This document shows positions 1 through 9,433 of a stretch of 64,000 nt of DNA, piece by piece (the first letter of the stretch is position 1; every line of letters starts with the position of its first letter). The position numbers and the translations under genes were made by a program. This DNA is from Syngnathus acus (Eukaryota > Chordata > Actinopteri > Syngnathiformes > Syngnathidae). The notes beneath the pieces are model-generated. The model saw only the letters and a program-made list of their open reading frames with translations. It was not told where the DNA came from and did not search any database. The DNA lies in the NCBI RefSeq assembly GCF_901709675.1, contig NW_023590225.1, positions 37,193 through 101,192 of the forward strand, read 5' to 3'.

Positions 1-336
1 CCACCCAAATAGGGGAGTCGAATGATTGTGCGAGGTACGTATATAGGGTTGAACGCAAACGCAGCTGTCAATCCTACTTGCCAAATCGAGACTCATTATT
101 AAATATATAACAAAGGCGACCGGATAGGTAATGTACAATCAAAAACATACAAACAGTGAGCACAAACACGTGCCCAAGGTCAAAATGATCTTTATTAGGC
201 CCTAATTGGTCCTGGCCAGCATGGCTGGCGCGGCCGCAGCGGGCAGGATGCTCTGGAGCTGGTTGTGGGGTGCGGGCCAGGATGGTAGGACCGTGCCTTT
301 GCTCCTCTCCTTCGGGGGAGGAACTCCATATATCAT
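1..336 (+). repeat. 1.1-kb telomeric unit, 3' part (u0)
   Basis: This is the right-hand third of the ~1.1-kb unit found again from 39,127 onward. It runs from the 'ccacccaaataggggagtcg' block through an E-box CACGTG and the GC-rich 'ggtcctggccagcatggctg' block to 'aactccatatatcat', then passes into CCCTAA repeats. The part with the promoter and the ribozyme-like motif lies outside the window. Its nearest relatives are u1-u3, which share the 'catatatcat' ending. Confidence 0.9.
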
Positions 337-400
337 CCTAACCCTAACCCTAACCCTAACCCTAACCCTAACCCTAACCCTAACCCTAACCCTAACCCTA
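337..400 (+). repeat. Telomeric (CCCTAA)n tract T1
   Basis: About ten perfect CCCTAA repeats. The left edge is the 3' end of u0. The right edge is a 5'-truncated PLE tail, with the shared bases CCTA at the junction. Confidence 0.97.
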
Positions 401-1615
401 CAACAATGACCCTTTCTAAACAAAACAGTTTTTTTTAACAAAAATAGATTTATGAAATAATATATTGGTTCAAACACAACTAAGGGTTAATGGACACAAT
501 TAATACAAGGGTGGTCTTGTATTTAAGACAAGGATGGTTTTGTATTTGAGACGAGGAGGTCTTGTAGGTCGGTACTTTTCTGTAACTTTTCACTGTTTTT
601 CCGTTTGGCTGGTTAGGGACCTGGGTGGCGCCTCGGCTGCCCGGAGTAGATTCTGGCGGAGTTGCGTTCTCACTTGGCCATCCTTCGTACCGAAAAAGAG
701 ATAGAAAAACAATCCAGATTTGGTAATACCTGGTACGGCGAGGTTTACTGCAGGGAATATACGCTGGTCGGTGCCTTCTGTGGCCCTTTGTCTGGCCGGC
801 GGGGTCGGCGGATCCTTTAGGGAAGGTATGGTGAGACAAATTCAAAATACCTAACCTCTAACCCTAACCCCTGACCTCTAACCCTAACCCTAACCTTGAC
901 CCCTAACCCCTAATCCTAACCCCTAGCCCTGACCCTCCTAACCCTAACCCCTGACCCCTAACCTTAACCCCTAATCCTAACCCTTGACCCCTAGCCCTGC
1001 CCCTACTAACCCTAACCCCTAACCCGGACCCTAATCCCTAACCCCTGATCCCTAGCCCTGACCCTAACCCTGACCCTAACCCTAACCTTAATCTCTAAGG
1101 AAAACAGTGGGTTGAATATAAAAACAAAACATTAGGTCAGGAATAAGGCAAAGTGAATAGGCGGCACCGCTGCTGCTCACTGCTCCCCTCTCCCCCAGGG
1201 GATGGATTAAAATCACACGGGGATGGGTTAAATGCAGAGGACAAATTTCACCACACCCAGGTGTGTGTGTGACGATCATTGGGACTTTAATCTTTAATCT
1301 TTTTAATAATGTAATCCAAGGTTGGAATTTTAAGTTGGTGGTTTCTCTGATTTTTTTCCCTCACTTTTCACATTTTTTTCCATCTTGCTGGCCGAAGACC
1401 TGGGTAGCGCCTCAGCTACTCGGGGGAGGTTCTGGCAGAGGTGCATTCTCACTTCGCCGTCCTTCGTACCCAATCCAGATTTTATGTGACCTGGTACGGC
1501 GGGTTTACTGCGGGGACATGCGTAGGCCCGTGCCTTCCGTTGCCTTCTATCTAACCGACAGGGTCGGCGGACCCTTTGGGGAAGGTTTAGCGAGACAAAC
1601 TCAAAATACCTAACC
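397..1615 (+). mobile_element. PLE 3' tail upstream of copy A (pLTR-like)
   Basis: 5'-truncated copy of the PLE 3' tail, directly followed by the 5' end of copy A. This is the tandem, pseudo-LTR arrangement known for Penelope-like elements. It holds two diverged versions of a ~230-bp terminal module: X1 (about 601-853) and X2 (about 1,384-1,613). Both end in 'caaaatacctaac'. Between them lies ~240 bp of degenerate telomere-like DNA (CCCTAA, CCCTGA, CCCCTAA variants). Apart from the insertion at 1,162-1,306 and a few differences, it matches the tail of copy B (35,938-36,972) better than copy A's own tail. Confidence 0.85.
1162..1306 (+). mobile_element. LINE-2-type 3' tail insertion
   Basis: 145 bp present here and absent from every other PLE tail, where 'gaataggc' continues directly to 'ataatgtaatcc'. 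It contains the 'gatgggttaaatgcagagga' block and 'gtgtgtgtgtgac' seen in the 3' ends of many fish LINE-2 and LINE-2-tailed SINE copies. It ends in a short CTTTAAT microsatellite, the usual L2 terminus. It is a very short 5'-truncated copy. I cannot tell whether it came from a LINE or from a SINE with an L2 tail. Confidence 0.7.
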
Positions 1616-1694
1616 AGCCAGTGCCCTTCGGACACCCGAGTATTACCTTAAGCCAAATTATCGGGTCGCATACTTTTCTAATTTTCCCGTTTCC

Positions 1695-2012
1695 CTGATA
1701 TTTTCACCCTCTCGTCCCTCCTCCCCTTCTCTTAAGGGTAGAAGAGGGACACCACCACGTGTCGGGGTTTTGGTCGAGATGCAGTCACATTTCCCATGAC
1801 CTGTCCGTGGACTCTCCTTTTCTTTATTTTTCTCTAACGCTTACTTTCTTGTTAAATAACTTCTCCCTCCCGTCCCTCCTCCCCTTCTGTCAAGGGTCGG
1901 AGAGGGAGAGGACCACGGGTTGGGTTTTGGTAGAGATGGCCTCATTTCCCATTGCCTTTCCGTGGTCTCTCTCTTTTATGTTTCTCTAATTCTCATTTTC
2001 TCTTTATTGGTT
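1695..2012 (+). repeat. Two tandem ~158-bp repeats in the PLE 5' leader
   Basis: Two diverged copies in tandem, each with 'cgtccctcctccccttct' (1,713 and 1,871), then 'gaga-ggccaccacg', 'ggttttggt-gagatg', 'catttcccat' and a pyrimidine-rich end. The second copy ends ~10 bases before the ORF1 ATG. Copy D keeps both repeats. Copy C has only one, with a CT expansion. Promoter or leader function is possible, but I find no core promoter motif. Confidence 0.65.
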
Positions 2013-2021
2013 AGGATAAAA

Positions 2022-3458
2022 ATGACGCAGAGAGACGAGTTTGGGAGCCTGGTTAGAGCCATCTTTAGACTCTACAAGTTGCAGTGGAACACATGGAATC
2101 TGGGTGAACAGAGAGGTACTACAACTCAACACCTGAGGCGTCTACAGGACCGACTTGGGAAAGCGGTGACCCCCGGTCAACCCAAGCCAGACACAACCAA
2201 GCGTTTGACCGACATTGCACGTACCTGGGGTGAGTCCGCTTCTCAGATTTTACAAGAGCACAATGAACAGGAGGAACAATCCCTAAGAAGGAAAATAGGC
2301 TCCCTTCCTTCAGTTGAGGGATCAAGAGCGTGGCAAGTGGCCCAGCGTTGGGTCCTCAGACGCTACCGTGTGGTCAACCCGCAAGTGGCGTCAGCAACAG
2401 TGGCAGTGCTGGAATCCCTAGGGATGACAGGACCTCTCCCATTGCTACCTGAGAGGAGGAGGATGAGACGGCGAGTACGGAGGCCCAGGAAGAAGAAACC
2501 TGAGAAGTCCAGCTCCACAGTTGAACCATGTTCCCTCACTCAACAAGGTGAAGTTAGGAAGACTAAGAAAAAGAGAAAGAAGAATAAGAAGCTCACCCAC
2601 CACTCAGTGGAACAGGGAGATACCCAACACACAGAGGAATTGAAAGCGCCCGAAACGACTTACCTGGACCAGCAGATGGAAGACTCACATTCACCGACTG
2701 AAGAGGGAAATTCGCCAGCTTCTGACGAACCAACGACAGACACTCTGATGAAGCGCGTGGAAGAAATAAGGAAGAAATACCTGGAACCTAGCCTTAACTG
2801 GTTAGGTACACCAATGAAGAGGAAAGACACAACACAACCGACAATACTGGAAACAACATTCTTCCAGTCGCGTGACACACAAACCGAACCACAATCAAGG
2901 TACACCAGACACGAACATGGAGGGAATAAAAGGGCAAATTGGTTTTTATTTCCCCAGAGAAAATGGTTGATTGTAGGAGATTCCAACTTGGCTAAGTTGC
3001 CGAAAATCGAAGATTGCGAAGTACAAGTGGACTGTTATCCAGGAGCTAAAATCAGCCATGGGATTCACCTACTCAAGAACAGAACTGCAACCTCTCCCAA
3101 TGTGCAAGGGGTCATTTTGTCCTTTGGGCTTAACAATAGGGGTAGAGTCATCCCAATATTCACATCGAAGGAGATAGCCAGATTGCTAGGAGCAGCTAAG
3201 GCCACTTTTCCCTATGCTAAAATATTCCTTCCTAGAATTAATTATTCCCACTCACTTCCATCTGAGATCCAAGCCAACCTTAGGGAACTGAATGAAATAA
3301 TAGAGGAAACGGGGCATTCGATTCAACGTTTACCATCAAGACTATTTACAACAGGACCGGACAACATCCATTGGACAACGGGAACGGCGGGAGAGATGTG
3401 GGAAATGTGGAAAAAGAATTTTTTTTGGGAAAAAGCCTCCCCCCACCCAAGAAGATGA
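2022..3458 (+). CDS. PLE ORF1: basic protein with C-terminal SGNH esterase-like domain
   Basis: 478 residues from ATG 2,022. An upstream in-frame ATG at 1,920 exists, but this ATG is kept in copy C (AAAAATGGCGCAGAGAGG) and the region before it is leader repeat. Residues 1-90 look helical. Residues ~145-200 are very rich in Lys/Arg, suggesting RNA binding or nuclear targeting. Residues ~310-475 match SGNH/GDSL hydrolases in order: G319-D-S321-N, then G369-L-N371-N, then D447-x2-H450. Ser321, Asp447 and His450 form a complete catalytic triad. Esterase ORF1 domains are known from CR1/L2-group LINEs. I do not know them as a standard part of PLEs, so the pairing is notable. The stop overlaps the ORF2 start as ATGA, and ORF2 lies in the -1 frame. 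Function is inferred. Confidence 0.85.
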   Translation: MTQRDEFGSLVRAIFRLYKLQWNTWNLGEQRGTTTQHLRRLQDRLGKAVTPGQPKPDTTKRLTDIARTWGESASQILQEHNEQEEQSLRRKIGSLPSVEGSRAWQVAQRWVLRRYRVVNPQVASATVAVLESLGMTGPLPLLPERRRMRRRVRRPRKKKPEKSSSTVEPCSLTQQGEVRKTKKKRKKNKKLTHHSVEQGDTQHTEELKAPETTYLDQQMEDSHSPTEEGNSPASDEPTTDTLMKRVEEIRKKYLEPSLNWLGTPMKRKDTTQPTILETTFFQSRDTQTEPQSRYTRHEHGGNKRANWFLFPQRKWLIVGDSNLAKLPKIEDCEVQVDCYPGAKISHGIHLLKNRTATSPNVQGVILSFGLNNRGRVIPIFTSKEIARLLGAAKATFPYAKIFLPRINYSHSLPSEIQANLRELNEIIEETGHSIQRLPSRLFTTGPDNIHWTTGTAGEMWEMWKKNFFWEKASPHPRR

Positions 3459-5632
3459 CCATGACTGATCCGGTGGTCAACCTGTCGACCTCCTTTAGTT
3501 TGACAAAACATCATAGGGAGCTGCTGGAAAAGGGACTTACATTCGTCCCCAGCACAACCATAATGAATGACCAGAGGAAGATCACCAAGGCCCATGTGCG
3601 ACGGTACCATAGAAGGTTAAAACTAGACTCTTATTTTGGAAATTCGAAGAAGGCAGCACCACCCAAATTCCAGTTGGCTTCAACGTGGGAACCTAAAGAT
3701 GATGAAGTACCTGGGGAGATAAAAGTATTAATACGCAAAGACAGAGCGGTCCTAAAACAAGTGGAAGTCCCAAAGGAGAGGCCAAATTTGACAGAAGGTG
3801 AAAGAAAAGCCCTGGACGAATTAATTTTGGCAGAGGGATTGATTATCAAGCCAGCAGATAAAGGGTCAGCGGTGGTCATTATGGACCGAAACACTTACGT
3901 GAGAGAGGCACATCGACAACTTCACAATACGGAGTATTACCATTCGATTCCAACACCGATTTATCCAAATACAGAAAGGTTAGTCCACGGGATATTAGAT
4001 CAAATGAAGAAAGAGCATCACATTACTAAAAAACAATTATTGTATTTAAAAGGAACGTCCCCGCCACGTCCGAGATACTTCTATCTACTACCCAAGATTC
4101 ATAAAGACCCGGCATTGTGGCCCTGGCCCTACGTAATGCCACCGGGACGCCCCATCGTATCAGACTGTAGTAGCGAATCCTACGGCTCGGCTGAGCTAGT
4201 GGATTATTACTTGAATCCCTTGTCAGTTCTACATCCGAGTTACATCAAAGATACCAATGATTTTGTTTTGAAAGTACGGGCCTTAACTTTGCCACAGACT
4301 TGTTGGTTGTTTTCCATGGATGTTGAAAATTTGTATACGAATATTGAAACTGCTAAGGGTTTGGAGGCGGTACGCAAAGTTTTGGCACGGAATCCGATTT
4401 TGGGCCGCCCGGATGAACACATTTTGACACTGTTAGAACTCAACTTGACTAAGAATGATTTTCAATTTGACAATGAGTGTTTTTTGCAGGTCAAAGGAAC
4501 GGCAATGGGAAAGCGTTTCTCTCCAGCCTATGCCAATATCTATATGGCTGAATGGGAGGAGAACGCCTTGGCACAATGCGCTAGGAAACCTATAGCTTAC
4601 CTGAGGTTCTTAGATGACATTTGGGGAATTTGGAGTGGTTCCAGGGAAGAATTTGACATATTTCTTAAAACCTTAAATGACCACCACCCTTCAATTAATC
4701 TGACAGCGCAGATTAGCGAGAGAGAAATTAATTTTCTTGACACAACTACATATAAGGGACCGGAATTTAATACAACAGGGGGACTGGAGGTCCGGGTATT
4801 TTTCAAATCCACAGATACTCATGCGCTACTACACAAAAAGAGTTTTCATCCTCGACACACGTTTGGGGGTTTGGTTTATTCGCAACTCTTGAGATTCGGG
4901 AGAATTTGCACTCGCACAGAAGATAAGGAAGAAGCGACCAATGTCTTGTTCAGATCATTACGACAACGGGGTTATTCTCGGTCATTTCTTCGTACGATTA
5001 AACTACAAACAAAGAAAGGGAGAAGAGGGGACACTCAGGGTGTTAAAAAGATGATACTTCCTCTAATTTCGACCTACAACTCTTACACAGTCAATGTTCA
5101 CAGAAAAATTAAACAGAATTTGGAAGCGTCAACGCTGACTGACCTGAAGGCGAGACATAAGGTGGTTTCGGCCTTCAAAAGGAATCCAAATTTAAAAGAT
5201 TTGTTGGTAAGCACTAAAATGAAAAGTAGGTCCTCTCGTACGATCACAAGATCAACAGGAGTGGTAACAGACTCTCAGAAGAAAGAACATTTCTTCACAC
5301 AGGCGGGTAAGGCCTTGTCTACGCGGAACGCGGTCTACTGCATGAGCTGTCGGTTGTGTGGGGTTATGTATGTGGGACAGACTCGAAATGATGTTAGAAG
5401 CAGATTGCATTCACACCGCTATAACATCACACATAACCAGAAGGGTGACACTCATGTAGTGCGTCATTTCCGCCTGCACGGGTTACATAACTTGAGAATA
5501 CGAATTTTAGAGAGCTGTGCGGGTTGGACACATAGGGACAGGCACAACGCGGAAATGAGATGGGTCAAGAGGTTGAGAACTAAATATCCACTAGGACTTA
5601 ATTTAACAGCAACGGAAGCTGAAAACACTTGA
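3455..5632 (+). CDS. PLE ORF2: reverse transcriptase with GIY-YIG endonuclease
   Basis: 725 residues from ATG 3,455. The open frame extends up to an ATG at 3,371 inside ORF1, but ATG 3,455 overlaps the ORF1 TGA (ATGA) and is the likelier start. Landmarks, numbered from 3,455: PLE-specific N-terminal motif KPADKG (D135); RT motif A FSMDVENLY (D289); motif B GTAMGKRFSPAYAN (from 348); motif C RFLDD (D387, D388); motif D INFLD (425-429); a cysteine cluster C629-x2-C632-x2-C635; and a GIY-YIG-type core GVMYVGQTR (636-644) with downstream R, H and E residues. All expected RT catalytic aspartates are present and there is no stop or frameshift, so the copy looks coding-competent. It should reverse-transcribe the element RNA from a nicked or free DNA 3' end. 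A -1 frameshift at the T8 run (3,419-3,426) could instead fuse it to ORF1. Confidence 0.95.
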   Translation: MTMTDPVVNLSTSFSLTKHHRELLEKGLTFVPSTTIMNDQRKITKAHVRRYHRRLKLDSYFGNSKKAAPPKFQLASTWEPKDDEVPGEIKVLIRKDRAVLKQVEVPKERPNLTEGERKALDELILAEGLIIKPADKGSAVVIMDRNTYVREAHRQLHNTEYYHSIPTPIYPNTERLVHGILDQMKKEHHITKKQLLYLKGTSPPRPRYFYLLPKIHKDPALWPWPYVMPPGRPIVSDCSSESYGSAELVDYYLNPLSVLHPSYIKDTNDFVLKVRALTLPQTCWLFSMDVENLYTNIETAKGLEAVRKVLARNPILGRPDEHILTLLELNLTKNDFQFDNECFLQVKGTAMGKRFSPAYANIYMAEWEENALAQCARKPIAYLRFLDDIWGIWSGSREEFDIFLKTLNDHHPSINLTAQISEREINFLDTTTYKGPEFNTTGGLEVRVFFKSTDTHALLHKKSFHPRHTFGGLVYSQLLRFGRICTRTEDKEEATNVLFRSLRQRGYSRSFLRTIKLQTKKGRRGDTQGVKKMILPLISTYNSYTVNVHRKIKQNLEASTLTDLKARHKVVSAFKRNPNLKDLLVSTKMKSRSSRTITRSTGVVTDSQKKEHFFTQAGKALSTRNAVYCMSCRLCGVMYVGQTRNDVRSRLHSHRYNITHNQKGDTHVVRHFRLHGLHNLRIRILESCAGWTHRDRHNAEMRWVKRLRTKYPLGLNLTATEAENT

Positions 5633-5643
5633 AAGGAAAAAGG

Positions 5644-5649
5644 AATAAA
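5644..5649 (+). terminator. AATAAA poly(A) signal after ORF2
   Basis: AATAAA lies 12 bases after the ORF2 stop and is followed by purine-rich, then GT-rich sequence (gtgagggaggttgggggg). A message ending here would lack the 3.8-kb tail, so genomic RNA must read past it. Copy B has the same signal at 32,899. Confidence 0.5.
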
Positions 5650-7459
5650 GAAAGAGAGTGAGGGAGGTTGGGGGGAATATTAATCATTCTGGATTTATGG
5701 TTTGGTGGGGCGGTTTGTGGGTTGGGAGGCGGCCGAAAGGATGTTGGACCAGGACTGAAAGTGAATGAGGAACTTAGCCCTGACAGGAGGACGATTTTAT
5801 GCGTCACACCCGGGGGCTCCTGACACTTTCCATTTAGTCAAAAGTCTAACCCTGATTGGCTGGGTTTCCTAACAACATAAACAAAGAGTCCAACTCGGAC
5901 ACCAAATTCTAATTTTCATCTTCAATTGTAACAAACTCTAACATTAATTTTAACACCCAATCAATGCGCAAAACTTAAATAAAGTTGTATTTTAAAAAAA
6001 AGATGACCTAATCCTAATTCTGACCTTGACCCTTGACCCTATTCCCAACCCCTAACTCCAAATGGATTAGGAAATTTTACCCAATTTCAACAAGATTAAT
6101 CTAAACTGAACCTTAATTCGATTCTAAATGCAATGAACTTCCAGACTAAATTTTTAAATCCAATCAAATATAAACATTTACGATTTAATTTAATTAAATT
6201 ACAAAACGAAAAGGCGAAACTATAATCGAATCACAATTTTTATTTTAAAGCAGGCCCTAAAAGAAAAAAAAGAAAAAAAAGAAGAATTTTTCTTCAAACG
6301 CATAAAGGAAAACATTGGACGTGATGAGACACTGGAGGGCGCCCTTGACACATTAAATCGCGTTGGTACCAACGGACCTCAGTTAGACGTGAATATTATG
6401 GACTTAATATTATCCTTTGAATTTAGAAACGAGTAAGTTGGAAAACACTATTAAATAGTATTAAGAGGTTTTTCAATAAGTTTGATTCTAATCGAATTTT
6501 GGAACGAATGCTTTGGTTGGCATGATTGCTGGCGGAGGGTTGCTCTGATGTACGGCGAAAAAAAAGGTGGGGGTCACTTCCGGTTTGGCTAATGTTTACT
6601 AGCTGCCTTGTATACGAGACTATTGATTACACATACGGAGTTGGATTAAGGTGAGTGAGTGTTTTTTAACGGACACAAGTGAACGGATAGTGCAAATAAA
6701 CAATACCAATCTAAATGTATTCTATTATTTTCATCGGGAGGAGTAATTTTAATAATGTTATGTGTTATCGGGGGCCGCCATGACTTTGGCAAGGGCTTAT
6801 GGGTATTTCCTAGTTGCTAATGCTCGCTAGCTGCGGTACGCATAGGACGATATCGCTCCAAATAGGTGACTAGTTCGGTGATATATGTTGAATTTACGGC
6901 CGAATGGGACCGGGTGTCAATACAGGAACGGGCTCATGAGGTTAAAACAAAAATTATTTGTTCGTTATTGATTTACGAAAGGACTTAGGTATTATTAGTG
7001 TCTATGGGCGGCGCCATTGTTTTGGGGCTGGGGCTTATGGGTGCTTCCGCATTGCTAATGCTCATAACATTAGCTACGATACGCCTACAGCTATTTCGTT
7101 ACAAATATACGATCTTATTAATGTTATAAATTAATTTTACGGATGAATGGAATCGGGTAAAATACTTTAATAATACCAGGGGATTTGTGGACATTTTATT
7201 CCATTTTGATCGTTGTTTGGGAGAGATGATGTTGTGGAAGATAGGGGGATTACAGAAGCGGCCGGAGTAACGGACAGGAGTTTACGAGTACTTCTGGGGG
7301 GTTGGTACCTAGGAGTATCGCGATTTACGTTGATTTGTATTGCTAAATGTACGATTTGATTTAATAAAAAATATGAATTGAATTTTTAATAAAAAACTAT
7401 GAATTGAATTTACATTTGAATGTTTTGCGACTAACACAATTAAAGAGTGCCAATAGGTT

Positions 7460-7714
7460 ATGGCCGAATTTTTTGGTGCTTGTCAGTTGAATGGGGGGGG
7501 GGGGGCGTGGTTGGATGACGAGAGCCGCCACGATGATTCGCCTAGGCTCTTTGAGGGGGACGTTCGACGGTGGCGCTGTGACTCAGGAGAGTGGCACGGG
7601 GAAAGACCTTCTTTCAAGGTAATATGTGATTACTCCGATTCCTTGAGAGAAAATGGTGAACCATTTTTAGTCGCTAAAGCTACGCTACGCTTCACTACAC
7701 TATGCTACGCTTAA
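7460..7714 (+). CDS. Possible small ORF in the PLE tail (copy A)
   Basis: 84 codons starting MAEFFGACQLN. Copy B has the same frame with 82 codons (34,713-34,961). The difference is six bases in a G run, which keeps the frame. Copies C and D lose it: the start is ATA and there are internal stops. No domain is recognised. Near position 7,620 the sequence AAG|GTAATA resembles a 5' splice site. It may be noncoding. The frame-preserving length change is the only argument for coding, and it is weak. Confidence 0.2.
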   Translation: MAEFFGACQLNGGGGAWLDDESRHDDSPRLFEGDVRRWRCDSGEWHGERPSFKVICDYSDSLRENGEPFLVAKATLRFTTLCYA

Positions 7715-8460
7715 CGGGGATGTTAACCGGTAGTATGCTAAGCTAAACTATGCGTTGTTAGCCCTTTATTATGTTGTACCGAACTTACGTCATGCCCTAT
7801 TATGCCAATGGGTGGTGTTAATTAGCTTAGCTAGGCTATCATTTGCTCTGCTATGGAGTCTTAGACAAGTTAGAATTTTAGTGTTTAGAGTGGTTTTTTT
7901 TAACAGGTTCTCGGGGGATTTATGAATTAACTATTTCCTTTGACATAAGCGGGATCGGATACATAGAAGGGGGCTTTAAAGGAGAAGTCAGTTACTTTTA
8001 ACACGATTTAACCAAAAAAAAGGGGGCGCCAAAGAGGCCTCAATTGGTGGAAGGGAGATCCATAAGGGAGGCGGTGAGGTTTTTCTTCTCCCTAGTTTGG
8101 CCTCTGGGGGGCAACATTCTCTAATCTAAAAACATGGGCTTTCCAACGGACGGTTAGTTGGAAAAATATTTAGTTATGGTACAATGACAGAAAAAAAATG
8201 AAAGAGGAAAGTGATCCAACAGAGATTTGGTGGAAAATAACAACTTCTTTGATGACATAAAATTTATTAAGAGTGGAAATAATACTTTAAGCGTCATTAA
8301 CACAGGTGGACCACATAGATTCCAATTTGCATTTATGAGAATAAGGGTGGTCCCCCAATAAAACTGAACTGTGGGAAAACAACATTAAGAGGGAAATAAC
8401 AATAAATGGAATACAAAGGTTCATGTACGTTTAATAGTTTAACAAATCAATACAACAAAA

Positions 8461-8672
8461 GGACTAGAAGACGGACCAATTGATCTACTCTGTCTGCGTT
8501 AAAGCTGGACAGTTGACTGGACAAGCTACTGGATTTTCAATTGACGAAGTAGACACACTCCGGGGCTTGATCGACCCCGGCGGGGCCTCCCTTGGGCGAG
8601 GGTGTCTGGTGATAATGGCCGAAACACTCTAAGACCCCAAGGTCCACTACTGATGAGGTGTCTACAAAATTT
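8461..8672 (+). ncRNA. Strongly conserved, structured segment of the PLE tail
   Basis: ~210 bp that is nearly unchanged in eight PLE tails in this window (starts near 8,461; 10,100; 25,459; 29,317; 35,709; 37,314; 47,969; 60,189), while the flanks drift. It contains a GC-rich hairpin (CCGGGG, 9-base loop, CCCCGG). It also has a possible long-range helix: GTAGACAC about 100 bases upstream is fully complementary to GTGTCTAC near the end, in every copy. One frame is open for ~55 codons (…IDEVDTLRGLIDPGGASLG…) without an ATG start. A cis-acting RNA structure, such as an RT recognition element, is the simplest idea. This is inference. Confidence 0.4.
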
Positions 8673-9433
8673 TGACATCCAAATTACCTACAACAATGAC
8701 CCGTTCTAAACAAAACAGTTTTTTTAACAAAAATAGATTTATGAAATAATATATTGGTTCAAACACAACTAAGGGTTAATGGACACAATTAATACAAGGG
8801 TGGTCTGGTATTTAAGACAAGGGTGGGTTTGTATTTAAGACGAGGTGGCCTTGTAGGTCGGTACTTTTCTGTAAAATACCTAACCCTAACCCCTGACCTC
8901 TAACCCTAACCCCTGACCTCTAACCCCTAACCTTGACCCCTAATCCTAACCCCTAGCCCTGACCCTCCTAACCCTAACCCCTGACCCCTAACCTTAACCC
9001 CTAATCCTAACCCCTAATCCTAACCCTTGACCCCTAGCTCTGACCCTAACCCTAACCTTAATCTCTAAGGAAAACAGTGGGTTGAATATAAAAACAAAAC
9101 ATTAGGTCAAGAATAATGCAAAGTGAATAGGCATAATGTAATCCAGGGTTGGAAGTTTAGGTTGGTTTCTTTGATTTTTTTCTCTCACTGTTCAACTTTT
9201 TTTTCCATCTTGCTGGCCGAAGACCTGGGTAGCGCCTCAGCTACTCGGGGGAGGTTCTGGCAGAGGTGCATTCTCACTTCGCCGTCCTTCGTACCCAATC
9301 CAGATTTTATGTGACCTGGTACGGCGGGTTTACTGCGGGGACATGCGTAGGCCCGTGCCTTCCGTTGCCTTCTATCTAACCGACAGGGTCGGCGGACCCT
9401 TTGGGGAAGGTTTAGCGAGACAAACTCAAAATA

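Larger units (their letters stand above)
5650..8690 (+). other. Long noncoding part of the PLE 3' tail (copy A)
   Basis: AT-rich tail with no large ORF. It holds a short stretch of degenerate telomere-like bases (~6,007-6,060), poly-purine runs near 6,265, and two diverged tandem segments (about 6,770-6,945 and 7,008-7,165). These share 'gcttatgggt.ttcc', 'ttgctaatgctc' and 'cgaatggga.cgggt'. The same tail occurs in copies B, C and D, so it travels with the element. No function is recognised. Confidence 0.75.
1616..9433 (+). mobile_element. Penelope-like element copy A, full length
   Basis: About 7.8 kb: 5' leader, ORF1 (SGNH esterase), ORF2 (RT plus GIY-YIG), a poly(A) signal just after ORF2, and an unusually long (~3.8 kb) noncoding 3' tail. 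The tail ends in the X2 module and 'caaaatac', then CCCTAA repeats. The tail belongs to the mobile unit, because deletion derivatives C and D and all the short truncated copies carry it. X1 is lost here: 'ttctgt' is joined directly to 'aaaatacctaac' near 8,872. Family placement (Neptune or Poseidon-like) is a guess. Membership in PLEs is secure from the DKG motif, RT motifs and GIY-YIG domain. Confidence 0.9.

Noticed and set aside
202-477. ORFs encoding Arg-Val or Thr-Leu runs across telomeric tracts (also 58,748-59,026, 43,345-43,746 and others)
   Set aside because: Six-base telomeric repeats stay open in several frames. These are translations of CCCTAA/TTAGGG, not proteins.
1330-1635. Minus-strand ORFs of 60-120 codons over X1 and X2 modules
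   Set aside because: They are antisense to PLE tails, shift between copies and contain no domain.
8605-8640. 'ctggtgataatggccgaaac' as a degenerate hammerhead
   Set aside because: The core base A6 is G, stem II cannot be formed properly, and no GTC-type triplet follows stem III.
8650-8664. CTGATGA in the conserved PLE tail segment as a hammerhead core
   Set aside because: No GAAA with a matching stem II and no cleavage triplet in a workable order, including permuted forms. The upstream partner of GTGTCTAC is preceded, not followed, by GAA.
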